A stretch of DNA of 56,163 nucleotides from Prevotella sp. UBA4330 (lineage in GTDB: Bacteria > Bacteroidota > Bacteroidia > Bacteroidales > Bacteroidaceae). Of the stretch, positions 34,778-43,376 are shown piece by piece (the first letter of the stretch is position 1; every line of letters begins with the position of its first letter). The stretch is from the NCBI GenBank assembly GCA_002394385.1, contig DGTS01000012.1:1-56163 (forward strand), given 5' to 3'. The position numbers were made by a program, and so were the translations under genes. Below the pieces are notes generated by a model. The model was not told the origin of the DNA and ran no database searches. It saw only the letters and a list, made by a program, of their open reading frames with translations.

Positions 34778-35485
34778 TTATGATTCTTCTTTTTCAGCCG
34801 TCAGGTCGAGGCTGTTGTATGTGTTTGTTATGTCGCTTATTGATGTCTCTTGGCATCTGTAAACAATGCCCGGATACTTGTCGAGCATCGGGATGTTGTG
34901 TGTTGACATCACCACCGCTGTTCCCGTGAGGCTAATCTGGCGCAACAGGGAGATGATGTTGCTTGCCGTCTCTGGGTCGAGATTGCCCGTCGGCTCGTCG
35001 GCTACTATTATCTTGGGGCTGTTGAGCAGCGCGCGTGCTATTGCTATTCGTTGCTGTTCGCCTCCCGACAGTTCGTGTGGCATCTTGCCAGCCTTGTCGG
35101 CAAGACCGACAGTCTCGAGCACCTCCTCAATGCGCTGGGCGCGTTCGCTCTTCTTCCATCCCGTCGCTTTCAGAACGAAATCGAGGTTCTTCTCCACCGT
35201 TCGGTCGTGAAGCAACTGGAAATCCTGGAACACTATTCCCATCTCCTTGCGCAGTTCGGGAATCTCTCTGCGCCTTATCGTCATGATGTCCCTGCCCAAC
35301 ACCTCTGCCTTCTCGGCACTGTCGATGTCGAGTTCGCAGTAGAGAGTCTTCAACAGAGAACTCTTTCCCGAGCCCACCTTGCCGATAATATACACGAACT
35401 CGCCTTCATCGACATTGAAGTCAACGTCGTTGAGCACGCAAACGTCATCTTGGTAAATGTTTACCTTCTTGTAGTCTATCAGCAT
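34778..35485 (-). CDS. ftsE: FtsE-like ABC transporter ATPase
   Basis: A 235-residue ATPase close to FtsE: Walker A GKVGSGKSS at about 35-43, signature LSGGEQQR, Walker B IIVADEPTGNLD, and the H-switch THNIPM. FtsE normally works with the membrane protein FtsX to activate cell-wall hydrolases at the septum. No ftsX is adjacent; the gene is instead embedded between hisIE and lysC (42 and 18 base gaps). MacB/LolD-type ATPases look similar, so the name is likely rather than certain. Confidence 0.8.
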   Translation of the reverse strand: MLIDYKKVNIYQDDVCVLNDVDFNVDEGEFVYIIGKVGSGKSSLLKTLYCELDIDSAEKAEVLGRDIMTIRRREIPELRKEMGIVFQDFQLLHDRTVEKNLDFVLKATGWKKSERAQRIEEVLETVGLADKAGKMPHELSGGEQQRIAIARALLNSPKIIVADEPTGNLDPETASNIISLLRQISLTGTAVVMSTHNIPMLDKYPGIVYRCQETSISDITNTYNSLDLTAEKEES

Positions 35486-35527
35486 CTTATCATGTTTTAT
35501 CTAATTAACCTATAACCCATAACCATG

Positions 35528-36175
35528 TTATTCCATTTTTCCCTCAGCCTTTAGCGTGCGTCGGGTCTTGTCCCAGTCGGGGTCGTGGCGTTTCATCAGT
35601 TCCTTTGCCAGGTCTTCTATGCGCAACCCTTTCTCTGTGAGCAGCACAAGCAGATGATAAAGCATGTCTGCACCCTCGTAAACCAGTTTGTCGTTGGTTC
35701 CGTTGCAGGCTTCTATTACCGTCTCAAGAGCCTCTTCTCCCACCTTCTGAGCCATCTTGTTCACTCCGCTGTTGAACAGTTTTGTGGTGTAAGAGCCTTC
35801 GGGCATCTCCTCCTTTCGCTTCTCGATGAAGTCCTGCAGGAAAGAGAAGAAGAGCAGAGGGTTCTTCTCGTTGGTCTCTGCCCAGCAGGTGTCGGTGCCC
35901 TTGTGACATGTGGGACCGTCGGGAATAGCCTTCACCAGCAGCGTGTCTTGGTCGCAGTCTATTTTGATATCGACAAGATTGAGGAAGTTACCGCTGGTCT
36001 CTCCCTTTGTCCAGAGCGTGTTGCGCGAACGGCTCCAGAATGTAACCTTCTTTGTTTCTATTGTTTTTTGCAGGGCCTCCTCGTTCATGTATCCGAGCAT
36101 GAGCACCGTCTTGGTGTCAGCATCCTGCACTATGGCAGGCACGAGACCGCCCATTTTCTTGAAATCTACTTCCAT
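35528..36175 (-). CDS. hisIE: Histidine biosynthesis bifunctional protein HisIE
   Basis: A 215-residue fusion. The N-terminal half is phosphoribosyl-AMP cyclohydrolase (MLGYMNEEALQKT, SRSRNTLWTKGETSGN, DCDQDTLLV and GPTCHKGTDTCW with metal-binding Cys and Asp); the C-terminal half is phosphoribosyl-ATP pyrophosphatase (GEEALETVIEA). Steps two and three of histidine synthesis. The ATG at 36175 is chosen over a TTG two codons upstream, which lies in a repeat tract. Lies downstream of hisF. Confidence 0.94.
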   Translation of the reverse strand: MEVDFKKMGGLVPAIVQDADTKTVLMLGYMNEEALQKTIETKKVTFWSRSRNTLWTKGETSGNFLNLVDIKIDCDQDTLLVKAIPDGPTCHKGTDTCWAETNEKNPLLFFSFLQDFIEKRKEEMPEGSYTTKLFNSGVNKMAQKVGEEALETVIEACNGTNDKLVYEGADMLYHLLVLLTEKGLRIEDLAKELMKRHDPDWDKTRRTLKAEGKME

Positions 36176-36176
36176 G

Positions 36177-36293
36177 ATCAATGTTCAATGTTCTTTCAGT
36201 CGGCTGACGCCTTTTGTGAAAGCGGCGAAGCCGAGCGCAATGTTCAAAGTTTAATGTTCAAAGTTCAATGTTCAAAGTTCAAAGTTCAATGTT
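36177..36293. repeat. Heptamer tract with embedded palindromic element between hisF and hisIE
   Basis: TTCAATG and TTCAAAG heptamers run at 36177-36192 and 36238-36293, up to the hisF stop codon. Between them (36196-36238) is an inverted-repeat element whose reverse complement, GCGCTCGGCTTCGCCGCTTT..., matches the one at 38010-38052. Confidence 0.8.
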
Positions 36294-37056
36294 ACCTTCT
36301 CACGTTTATTCCCTCGCCTATGAGATAGTCCTTCAACTCGGGAATCTTTATCTCGCCGAAGTGGAACACGCTGGCGGCAAGTGCAGCGTCGGCTTTACCT
36401 ATAGTGAAAGCATCGCGGAAATGTTCCATCGTGCCTGCTCCGCCGCTTGCTATGACGGGTATTCCGAGGGTGTCTGCCAGTCGGGCGAGTGCCTCGTTGG
36501 CATATCCTGTCTTCACTCCGTCGTGGTTCATGCTTGTGAAGAGAATCTCTCCAGCGCCTCGTTCTTCCGCTTCTTTAGCCCATGCGAACAACGTTTTCTC
36601 AGTAGGGATGCGTCCTCCGTTGAGATAGCATGTCCATTCTCCGTTTTCCAAACGGGCATCTATGGCGCATACACACACCTGCGAACCGAAGCGGCGTGCT
36701 ATTTCGTCAATGAGTTCAGGCCGTCTCAGCGCTGCCGAGTTAACACTCACCTTGTCTGCTCCTGCATAGAGCAGTCTCTCAACGTCTTCTATAGAGTTGA
36801 TGCCGCCTCCCACCGTGAATGGTATGTTGATGTTCTCAGCCACACGGGTGACCATCTCGGTGAATGTCTTCCGTCCTTCGTGACTTGCCGTGATGTCGAG
36901 AAACACCAGTTCGTCGGCACCTGCTTTGCTGTATTCCATGCCCAGTTCCACTGGGTCGCCAGCACGACGCAGGTTCACGAAGTTGGTTCCCTTCACCGTC
37001 TGTCCGTCCTTTACGTCAAGACAGGGAACTATTCTCTTTGCTAAACCCTTCTCCAT
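36292..37056 (-). CDS. hisF: Imidazole glycerol phosphate synthase, cyclase subunit
   Basis: A 254-residue TIM barrel that, with HisH, makes imidazole glycerol phosphate and AICAR. RIVPCLDVKDGQTVKG contains the catalytic Asp11-type residue; FLDITAS, VGGGINS and SGGAGTMEHF are phosphate- and substrate-binding loops. Ten bases after hisA on the minus strand; hisH is upstream of hisA. Confidence 0.95.
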   Translation of the reverse strand: MEKGLAKRIVPCLDVKDGQTVKGTNFVNLRRAGDPVELGMEYSKAGADELVFLDITASHEGRKTFTEMVTRVAENINIPFTVGGGINSIEDVERLLYAGADKVSVNSAALRRPELIDEIARRFGSQVCVCAIDARLENGEWTCYLNGGRIPTEKTLFAWAKEAEERGAGEILFTSMNHDGVKTGYANEALARLADTLGIPVIASGGAGTMEHFRDAFTIGKADAALAASVFHFGEIKIPELKDYLIGEGINVRR

Positions 37057-37066
37057 AACTCCTAAC

Positions 37067-37822
37067 TCAACATTCTACATTCCCCCTCTCCCTTTGGGAG
37101 GGGTCGGGGGTGGGCTTCAACATTCTCAAGTCAATCCGCCCTTCATATATTGCCTTGCCGAAAACTACGGCAGGTATTCCCTCGCTCTCAAGTCTGCGTA
37201 TGTCCTCAATGCATGAGACGCCGCCGCTCGCGATGAGATGCAACCCGGGATACTCCCGCATCACGTCTTTATACAGTTCAACGGCAGGACCCTCAAGCAT
37301 GCCGTCTTTGGATATTTCTGTGCAGAGGACGTTCTTCACTCCCTTGTCGATGTATTTCTTAAGGAACGGAAGCAGCGCCTCACTCGAGTCCTCTTTCCAT
37401 CCGTTGATGCTTATCATGCCATTCCTGACATCGGCACCGAGGATTATCCTCTCTGCCCCGTACTTCTCCAGCCATTGGTAGAAAAGAGTGGGCGAGGTCA
37501 CCGCTATAGAGCCCACCGTCACCATCTGCGCTCCTGCCTCGAATGCCTTCTCGATGTCGTCGTCAGTCTTTATGCCGCCGCCGAAATCTACCGAGAGACT
37601 TGTCGTGCTTGTTATCTCGCGCAAGACGTCGATGTTCACAACGTGCTTCGATTTGGCGCCGTCAAGATCCACTACATGCAGACGCTTGAAACCAAGCCTC
37701 TCAAAGTCCTGTGCAATGCGCGCGGGCGAGTCGCCATAAACCGTCTTCTGTTCGTAGTCGCCCTTGCAGAGCCTTACGCACTTGCCGTTGATTATATCTA
37801 TTGCGGGTATAAGTTCTATCAT
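37067..37822 (-). CDS. hisA: Phosphoribosylformimino-AICAR-P isomerase
   Basis: A 251-residue TIM barrel catalysing the Amadori-type isomerisation before the HisFH step. IELIPAIDIINGKCVRL has the catalytic Asp8-type residue; VDLDGAKS, FGGGIKTD and ASGGVSCIEDI are conserved loops. The natural C-terminus should be near IDLRML; the last residues KPTPDPSQRERGNVEC come from a copy of the palindromic element that supplies the current stop codon region. Confidence 0.94.
   Translation of the reverse strand: MIELIPAIDIINGKCVRLCKGDYEQKTVYGDSPARIAQDFERLGFKRLHVVDLDGAKSKHVVNIDVLREITSTTSLSVDFGGGIKTDDDIEKAFEAGAQMVTVGSIAVTSPTLFYQWLEKYGAERIILGADVRNGMISINGWKEDSSEALLPFLKKYIDKGVKNVLCTEISKDGMLEGPAVELYKDVMREYPGLHLIASGGVSCIEDIRRLESEGIPAVVFGKAIYEGRIDLRMLKPTPDPSQRERGNVEC
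37080..37116 (-). repeat. Palindromic element copy forming the hisA tail
   Basis: Minus strand AAGCCCACCCCCGACCCCTC then CCAAAGGGAGAGGGGGA. Read as KPTPDPSQRERG. Confidence 0.8.
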
Positions 37823-37879
37823 CTCTGTCTTTTTTACCCTTTTGCTATTTTACTTTTAAATAATAATAGGTGTGCTCTT

Positions 37880-38052
37880 GCACTCCGAATGATGTCCTTT
37901 GGCATTCTCACTTGTGCCTTTTGAGCACCTCACTTATATATATCTGACCTCCTCACTTGTGCTTCCTGACAACCTCAGGTGATACTCCTTAACTCCTAAC
38001 TCCTAATTTCTCGCTCGGCTCTGCCGCTTTTACAAAGGCTACAGCCGACTAA
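37880..38052. repeat. Repeats between hisH and hisA: 22 bp units and palindromic element
   Basis: About four 22 bp units of the form CCTCCTCACTTGTGCTTCCT run from 37901 to 37990, followed by AACTCC tracts and an inverted-repeat element, GCTCGGCTCTGCCGCTTTTA..CAGCCGAC (38012-38049). The rest of the 245-base gap shows no gene. Confidence 0.75.
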
Positions 38053-38067
38053 AAGAACTCCTAACTC

Positions 38068-38658
38068 TTATATACTCAGGAAATTGCTCAATATCTTTTC
38101 GCCAACAGCACCGCTTTTCTCGGGGTGGAACTGGCATGTGTAGAAGTTGTCCTTGTGCAGAGAGGCAGAGTAGGGAAGGGTATAGTGCGCCTTTGCTATC
38201 GTCCAGTCGCACACGGGAACGTAGAAACTATGCACGAAATAGACGTACTCGCCGTCGCTTATTCCTTTATATAAAGGGCTGCAAACGTCAGAGAGAGCAT
38301 TCCATCCCATAGCGGGAACCTTGTCTTCATGCCTTGTGGGGCAGAAGCGGCGCACATCAATATCGAACACTCCGATGCAGTCTGTGTCGCCCTCCTCGCT
38401 ATGCCGGCAGAGCAACTGCTGTCCGATGCAGATGCCAAGCACAGGCTGGCGAAGGTCCCTAATCAACTGGTCGAGGTTTCTCTCACGCAGATACTCCATC
38501 GCGCCACGTGCCTCTCCCTGACCGGGGAATATCACCCTGTCGGCTTTCTTTATCGTTTCGGCATCGTCTGTCAGCACTAGTGAACATCCCAGTCGTTTCA
38601 GTGCGTTCACCACCGAATAGACATTGCCCGCGTTATACTTTACAATAGCAACTTCCAT
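38068..38658 (-). CDS. hisH: Imidazole glycerol phosphate synthase, glutaminase subunit
   Basis: A 196-residue class I glutamine amidotransferase partner of HisF. VIFPGQGEA is the oxyanion-strand region, Cys77 lies in VLGICIGQQLL, and the His-Glu pair is in CQFHPEKSG. It supplies ammonia from glutamine through the HisF barrel. It is upstream of hisA with a repeat-filled 245-base gap, and 48 bases after purU. Confidence 0.94.
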   Translation of the reverse strand: MEVAIVKYNAGNVYSVVNALKRLGCSLVLTDDAETIKKADRVIFPGQGEARGAMEYLRERNLDQLIRDLRQPVLGICIGQQLLCRHSEEGDTDCIGVFDIDVRRFCPTRHEDKVPAMGWNALSDVCSPLYKGISDGEYVYFVHSFYVPVCDWTIAKAHYTLPYSASLHKDNFYTCQFHPEKSGAVGEKILSNFLSI

Positions 38659-38673
38659 ATAACTAAACTCCTA

Positions 38674-38715
38674 CATAACTTGTCAACTCGTCAACTCGTC
38701 AACTTGTCAACTAAA
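38674..38715. repeat. Short-unit tract over the purU stop codon
   Basis: Eight-base units of the form TCAACTCG/TCAACTTG, about five, covering the purU stop (38707-38709) and the purU-hisH gap. Confidence 0.8.
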
Positions 38716-39570
38716 TATAATCGTCTTGTTCTTATACGTCAGTATCTTCCTTTGTATATGCTTCGTCACGGCACGGCTCAGCACAATCTTCTCAAGGTCG
38801 CGTCCTTTCAGCACCAGAGAGTCGGGCGTGTCCTTATGTGTTATACGCACCACATCCTGCTCTATGATTGGTCCAGCGTCGAGGTCGGCGGTCACATAGT
38901 GACTCGTAGCGCCGATAATCTTCACGCCTCGCTCGTATGCCTGATGGTAAGGCTTTGCCCCGATGAATGCGGGAAGGAACGAGTGGTGTATGTTTATGAT
39001 GTGATGAGGATACTCCTTTATCATCTCGTCGCTTATTATCTGCATGTAGCGCGCAAGCACGATGAACGTCACCTGCTCCTTCTGCAGCAGTTCCATCTCT
39101 GCCTTCTCCACCTCTGCCTTGTTCGAGTGGTCTTTCTTTATGCTCCATACGTGGAACGGAATGTCGAACTGCTCTGCCACATAGCGCAAGTCCTCGTGAT
39201 TGCTCACAATGCACGGTATCTCCACTTCCCACTCGCCAGCCTTGTAACGAGCCAGCAAGTCATACAGGCAGTGGCTCATCTTGCTAACGAAGATAGCCAT
39301 TCGCGGCTTCACGTCGTTGAAGTAGAGGTTGAACGTCATCTTGTATCTTTGCGCGTAAAGCGTTGAGATGTATTCCTTTATCTTGTCTCTTGGAATCAGG
39401 AAGTTGTCCAGTTCCCATTCAATGCGCATGAAGAACATCCCGTCAACACGGTCCACATACTGGTCCAGATAAACGATGTTGCCCTTATTGTCGGTGATGA
39501 AGCGAGTCATCTCCGATATGATACCGGGCTTGTCTAAACAGTGCAATAAAAGAATTGCTGTAGGTTTCAT
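38707..39570 (-). CDS. purU: Formyltetrahydrofolate deformylase
   Basis: A 287-residue protein: N-terminal ACT domain (AILLLHCLDKPGIISEMTRF) and C-terminal formyltransferase-fold domain with NIHHSFLPAFIGAKPYHQAY and ADLDAGPIIEQD. It releases formate from 10-formyltetrahydrofolate, balancing one-carbon units for purine and glycine metabolism. It is the first gene of a possible run with hisH; a -7 box lies just upstream. Confidence 0.92.
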   Translation of the reverse strand: MKPTAILLLHCLDKPGIISEMTRFITDNKGNIVYLDQYVDRVDGMFFMRIEWELDNFLIPRDKIKEYISTLYAQRYKMTFNLYFNDVKPRMAIFVSKMSHCLYDLLARYKAGEWEVEIPCIVSNHEDLRYVAEQFDIPFHVWSIKKDHSNKAEVEKAEMELLQKEQVTFIVLARYMQIISDEMIKEYPHHIINIHHSFLPAFIGAKPYHQAYERGVKIIGATSHYVTADLDAGPIIEQDVVRITHKDTPDSLVLKGRDLEKIVLSRAVTKHIQRKILTYKNKTIIFS

Positions 39571-39597
39571 TTTCTTTTCTTGTTACTAATGGAGCCG

Positions 39598-39605
39598 CAA
39601 AGTTA
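39598..39605 (-). promoter_or_regulatory. -7 box upstream of purU
   Basis: Minus strand TAACTTTG, about 28 bases before the ATG. No clear TTTG at -33. Confidence 0.4.
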
Positions 39606-39647
39606 CTAAAAATGTTTCAAATTATCACGTTTTTCTCTTGATAATTG

Positions 39648-40952
39648 TCATTTTGAACTGCCTTTGGGCGCATTTCTTTCATTTTTACCTTTTTTGCCGC
39701 CCCCGTATCTACCTTTTCTGGGATTGCCTCCTTTGCCCTTTGCACCTCTCTGGTGTTTGTGGTTAGGTTTCCCGCCGCGCCTTCCTTTCTTTATCATAGG
39801 CACATATTCGGGACCTTCACCGATGCCCTCGGGCAGAGGATTCTTTGTTACCTCATAGCCAAGGAAACGCTCTATCTCCATGAAGTCAACTATCTCCCAT
39901 CCCCTGACGAGTGTTATGGCAACGCCGTCGCGATCGGCACGAGCCGTGCGCCCAATGCGGTGAACATAGTCCTCGGCATCGTGCGGAACGTCGTAGTTGA
40001 TTACCGTCGCTATGTCGTCGATGTCAATGCCACGCGCCACGATATCGGTGGCAACAAGAACATCTATCTGGTTCGACTTGAAACGGTACATCACGTCGTC
40101 CCTCTGCTGCTGAGAGAGGTCGGAATGCATCTCGTCGCAGTTGACACCCATGCGTTTCATGTCGCGCGTAATGTCCTTGACTTTCAACTTAGAACTCGAG
40201 AATATGATCACTCTCGAAAGGCGCTCGCCCTTGAACAGATGCTTCAGTATCGCCATCTTTTGAGTCTCGTGGCACACGTATGCCGACTGTTGAATCTTGT
40301 CTGCGGGCTTGCTGACGGCGAGTTTCACCGTTACAGGGTTCTTCAGCAATGTCCTTGCCAACTCCTCTATTTTAGGAGGCATGGTGGCAGAGAACATTAT
40401 GGTCTGACAATCCTCGGGCAGCAGTTTGGCTATGGAGATGATGTCATCGCTGAAACCCATGTCAAGCATGCGGTCTGCCTCATCGAGCACGAAGAAAGAG
40501 ACGCGGCTGAGGTCGATGTTTCCCATCGTTATGTGACTCTTCAGGCGGCCTGGCGTTGCAATGATAACGTCTGCTCCCATCCTCATTCCTTTCTGTTCCT
40601 GGTCGTAGCGGTTGCCGTCATTGCCTCCATACACAGCCACGCTGCTCACATCGGGCATATAGTATGAGAACCCCTGCATCGCCTGGTCTATCTGCTGGGC
40701 AAGTTCGCGGGTGGGGCTCATCACCACGCAGTTTATTGCATCGTGGGGAAAGCCACCGTCGTCAAGCATGCTCAGAATAGGGAGAAGATAGGCTGCCGTC
40801 TTGCCTGTTCCCGTTTGTGCCACTCCCAGCACATCGTGCCCGTCGAGTATCTCGGGTATGCACTTCTCCTGAACGGGCGTGCAGGTGTAGAAATGCATGT
40901 CGTCGAGTGCGTCAAGTGTATTGTCGTTCAGGTCTAAGTCGTAGAATTCCAT
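39648..40952 (-). CDS. DEAD-box RNA helicase
   Basis: A 434-residue helicase of the RhlE-like group. Q-motif region near 20-30, motif I AQTGTGKTAAY, Ia SPTRELAQQ, II LDEADRMLD, III FSATMPP, V VATDIVARGIDID, VI HRIGRTARADRDG. The C-terminal ~60 residues are Lys, Arg and Gly rich (GRRGGKPNHKHQRGAKG), probably an RNA-binding tail. Likely works in ribosome assembly or RNA turnover in the cold. Follows the LptF/G-type gene after a heptamer repeat tract. Confidence 0.92.
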   Translation of the reverse strand: MEFYDLDLNDNTLDALDDMHFYTCTPVQEKCIPEILDGHDVLGVAQTGTGKTAAYLLPILSMLDDGGFPHDAINCVVMSPTRELAQQIDQAMQGFSYYMPDVSSVAVYGGNDGNRYDQEQKGMRMGADVIIATPGRLKSHITMGNIDLSRVSFFVLDEADRMLDMGFSDDIISIAKLLPEDCQTIMFSATMPPKIEELARTLLKNPVTVKLAVSKPADKIQQSAYVCHETQKMAILKHLFKGERLSRVIIFSSSKLKVKDITRDMKRMGVNCDEMHSDLSQQQRDDVMYRFKSNQIDVLVATDIVARGIDIDDIATVINYDVPHDAEDYVHRIGRTARADRDGVAITLVRGWEIVDFMEIERFLGYEVTKNPLPEGIGEGPEYVPMIKKGRRGGKPNHKHQRGAKGKGGNPRKGRYGGGKKGKNERNAPKGSSK

Positions 40953-40955
40953 AAC

Positions 40956-41006
40956 TTAAAGTTCAATGATCAAAGTTCAAAGTTCAATGTTCAAAGTTCA
41001 AAGTTA
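40956..41006. repeat. Heptamer tract at the LptF/G stop codon
   Basis: AAAGTTC/AATGTTC units (7 bp) fill the gap between the permease stop codon (41004-41006) and the helicase start. Confidence 0.85.
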
Positions 41007-42233
41007 ATTAGGTGCCTTGCGATAGCAGAACCATGCCACCACCGCAAATATTATGTTCGGTATCCATGCGGCAAGCATAGCAGGCGTATTGGCCTGAATG
41101 GCGAACGTCGCCGACACCGTTTGAAGCATTATATATCCGAAACTCAGCGCAAGTCCGATGCCCAGATACAAACCCATTCCTCCCTTACGCTTGCGCGAAG
41201 ACAACGAGAGGCCGATAGTGGTGAGAATGAACGAGGCGAACGACGATGCTATGCGCTTGTGGTACTCAACCTCATATTGCACCACGTTGCCCGAGCCTCG
41301 GTCTATCTGCTTGCTTATGTAGTCGCGCAACTGGGGACTTGTGAACGTCTCTTGCTGACCTTTAGAGAACACCAAGTCGGTGGGTTCCATCATCACAAGG
41401 GTGTCTAACGTTGCACCGTTGGTGATTTTCTCCCTCATACCACGCATGTCACGGATGCGCCAGTTGGTCGCTTTCCAGTGGTATTTTGACTCAGCAATAG
41501 TGTCATATTGTATCTCTGTGGCGGTCATGTGGCTCACCACTTTCTTGTTCTCGAACTTGTCCAGGCAGAAACCGTAGCCTCTCTTGCGGTTGTTGTCATA
41601 GAACTGAATGTATGCTATGACACCTTTGCCCACTTGCAATTGCACGTTCTCGGCAGCGGTGTTCTTCTTCTTGTTCTTATATAATGTCTCGAAGTTCTGC
41701 CTTACCACCGTTCCCTTCGGTATGACATACGAGCCAAGATAGAACGTGAGAGCAGAGATGAGGGCAGCCGAAATCATGTACGGCCTCATCAGTCGTCTCT
41801 TGCTAACGCCTGCGGCCAGCATGGAGATAATCTCACTGTTGCCTGCAAGTTTAGATGTGAAGAATATAACGGCAATGAAAACGAACAACGGAGAGAAAAG
41901 GTTGGCAAAGTAGGGCACGAAGTTCATGTAGTAATCGAACACAATAGCCTTCAGAGGGGCATGATACTGCGTAAACTTCGCAAGGTTCTCATTAACGTCA
42001 AAGACAATAGAGATGGAGATGATGAGGGCAATGGCATAGAAATAGGTACCAATGAACTTCTTGATGATATACCAGTCGAGAATCTTCAAGTAGTGCTTGG
42101 GGTTGAGATACTTAATCCAACCCAGATACCCTGCCACCCATCGCATTGCTTTCACGATGGGCGCAAAGGCGTTCTTTATCGTCCTGACTGCCTTTAAAGG
42201 CTTTCGCCAACGCTTTATGTTGCTGTATTCCAC
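41004..42233 (-). CDS. LptF/LptG-family permease
   Basis: A 409-residue inner-membrane protein of the YjgP/YjgQ family that, with LptB, extracts lipopolysaccharide for transport to the outer membrane. YLNPKHYLKILDWYIIKKFI starts the first membrane region near residues 43-62; three segments lie before and three after a large periplasmic beta-jellyroll domain (about 165-310). The 40-residue N-terminal extension is basic; starting at the Met at residue 31 is also possible. It is 15 bases after tgt. Bacteroidetes have one or two such proteins, so F or G cannot be assigned. Confidence 0.88.
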   Translation of the reverse strand: MEYSNIKRWRKPLKAVRTIKNAFAPIVKAMRWVAGYLGWIKYLNPKHYLKILDWYIIKKFIGTYFYAIALIISISIVFDVNENLAKFTQYHAPLKAIVFDYYMNFVPYFANLFSPLFVFIAVIFFTSKLAGNSEIISMLAAGVSKRRLMRPYMISAALISALTFYLGSYVIPKGTVVRQNFETLYKNKKKNTAAENVQLQVGKGVIAYIQFYDNNRKRGYGFCLDKFENKKVVSHMTATEIQYDTIAESKYHWKATNWRIRDMRGMREKITNGATLDTLVMMEPTDLVFSKGQQETFTSPQLRDYISKQIDRGSGNVVQYEVEYHKRIASSFASFILTTIGLSLSSRKRKGGMGLYLGIGLALSFGYIMLQTVSATFAIQANTPAMLAAWIPNIIFAVVAWFCYRKAPN

Positions 42234-42248
42234 GTTCTTTCTTACTTA

Positions 42249-43376
42249 TTAAAGCCTTCTTCCGAGTTGTTCAACAATACTTCTTTTCCACATTGTGAAG
42301 TCGCCTGCAATGATATGTTTGCGCGCGTCGCCCACCAAGCGGAGGTAGAACGAGAGGTTGTGAATACTTGCTATCTGCATGGCCAGCAGTTCCTGGGCCT
42401 TGAAGAGATGGTGAAGATAGGCCTTGGTGTGAATTCTGTCTATCTCGCAACCGTCGGGGTCGATGGGGGAGAAGTCGTCTTCCCATTTCTTGTTCTTCAT
42501 GTTCATGGTGCCTTCGTAGGTGAAGAGCATCGCGTTGCGCCCGTTTCTCGTAGGCATTACGCAGTCGAACATATCCACACCGCGCTCTATTCCCTCAAGC
42601 AGGTTCTGTGGTGTGCCCACTCCCATGAGGTAACGGGGTTTGTCTTTGGGCAGAATCTCGTTCACCACCTCAATCATCTCGTACATCACCTCAGTAGGCT
42701 CGCCCACAGCCAAACCGCCAATGGCATTGCCGTCGGCACCCTTGTCGGCAACGTATTTTGCCGCCTCTGTGCGCAGGTCTTTGTATGTGCAGCCCTGAAC
42801 TATGGGGAACAGGCTTTGTTGATATCCATATTGAGGCTCTGTCTCGTTGAACCTTTTGATGCAACGGTCGAGCCATCGTTGTGTCATCGAAAGACTCTTG
42901 CGGGCATACTCATAGTCACTCTTTCCGGGAGGGCACTCGTCGAGCGCCATTATGATATCTGCTCCGATGGTACGCTCGGTGTCCATAACGTTCTCCGGAG
43001 TGAAGAAATGGCGCGAACCATCAATGTGAGAGGTGAACATGCAGCCTTCTTCTGTGAGTTTTCTGATGCCCGCCAGCGAGAACACCTGAAATCCACCGCT
43101 GTCTGTAAGCATAGGCCTGTCCCACGAGATGAACTTGTGCAGTCCCCCCGCCTTGTGCAGAATGTCGAGCCCGGGGCGAAGATACAGATGATAGGTGTTG
43201 CCAAGTATTATCTGTGCCCCTACCTGCTGGCGCAGTTCGCTGAAGTGAACGCCCTTCACACTGCCCACAGTACCTACAGGCATAAAGATAGGAGTCTCTA
43301 TCTTGCCGTGGTCGGTGGTGATGAGTCCGGCGCGTGCTTCGCTCGCGTTGTCTGTGTATTGCAGTTCGAATGTCAT
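42249..43376 (-). CDS. tgt: Queuine tRNA-ribosyltransferase
   Basis: A 375-residue TIM-barrel enzyme exchanging guanine 34 for preQ1 in tRNAs for Asn, Asp, His and Tyr. MLTDSGGFQVFSL holds the general acid/base Asp, GIERGVDMFDCVMPTRNGR the nucleophile Asp, and the C-terminal region has the zinc-binding Cys/His cluster expected from the family (CEIDRI...YLHHLF). Its ATG overlaps the lon stop by four bases, so translation is coupled. Confidence 0.95.
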   Translation of the reverse strand: MTFELQYTDNASEARAGLITTDHGKIETPIFMPVGTVGSVKGVHFSELRQQVGAQIILGNTYHLYLRPGLDILHKAGGLHKFISWDRPMLTDSGGFQVFSLAGIRKLTEEGCMFTSHIDGSRHFFTPENVMDTERTIGADIIMALDECPPGKSDYEYARKSLSMTQRWLDRCIKRFNETEPQYGYQQSLFPIVQGCTYKDLRTEAAKYVADKGADGNAIGGLAVGEPTEVMYEMIEVVNEILPKDKPRYLMGVGTPQNLLEGIERGVDMFDCVMPTRNGRNAMLFTYEGTMNMKNKKWEDDFSPIDPDGCEIDRIHTKAYLHHLFKAQELLAMQIASIHNLSFYLRLVGDARKHIIAGDFTMWKRSIVEQLGRRL

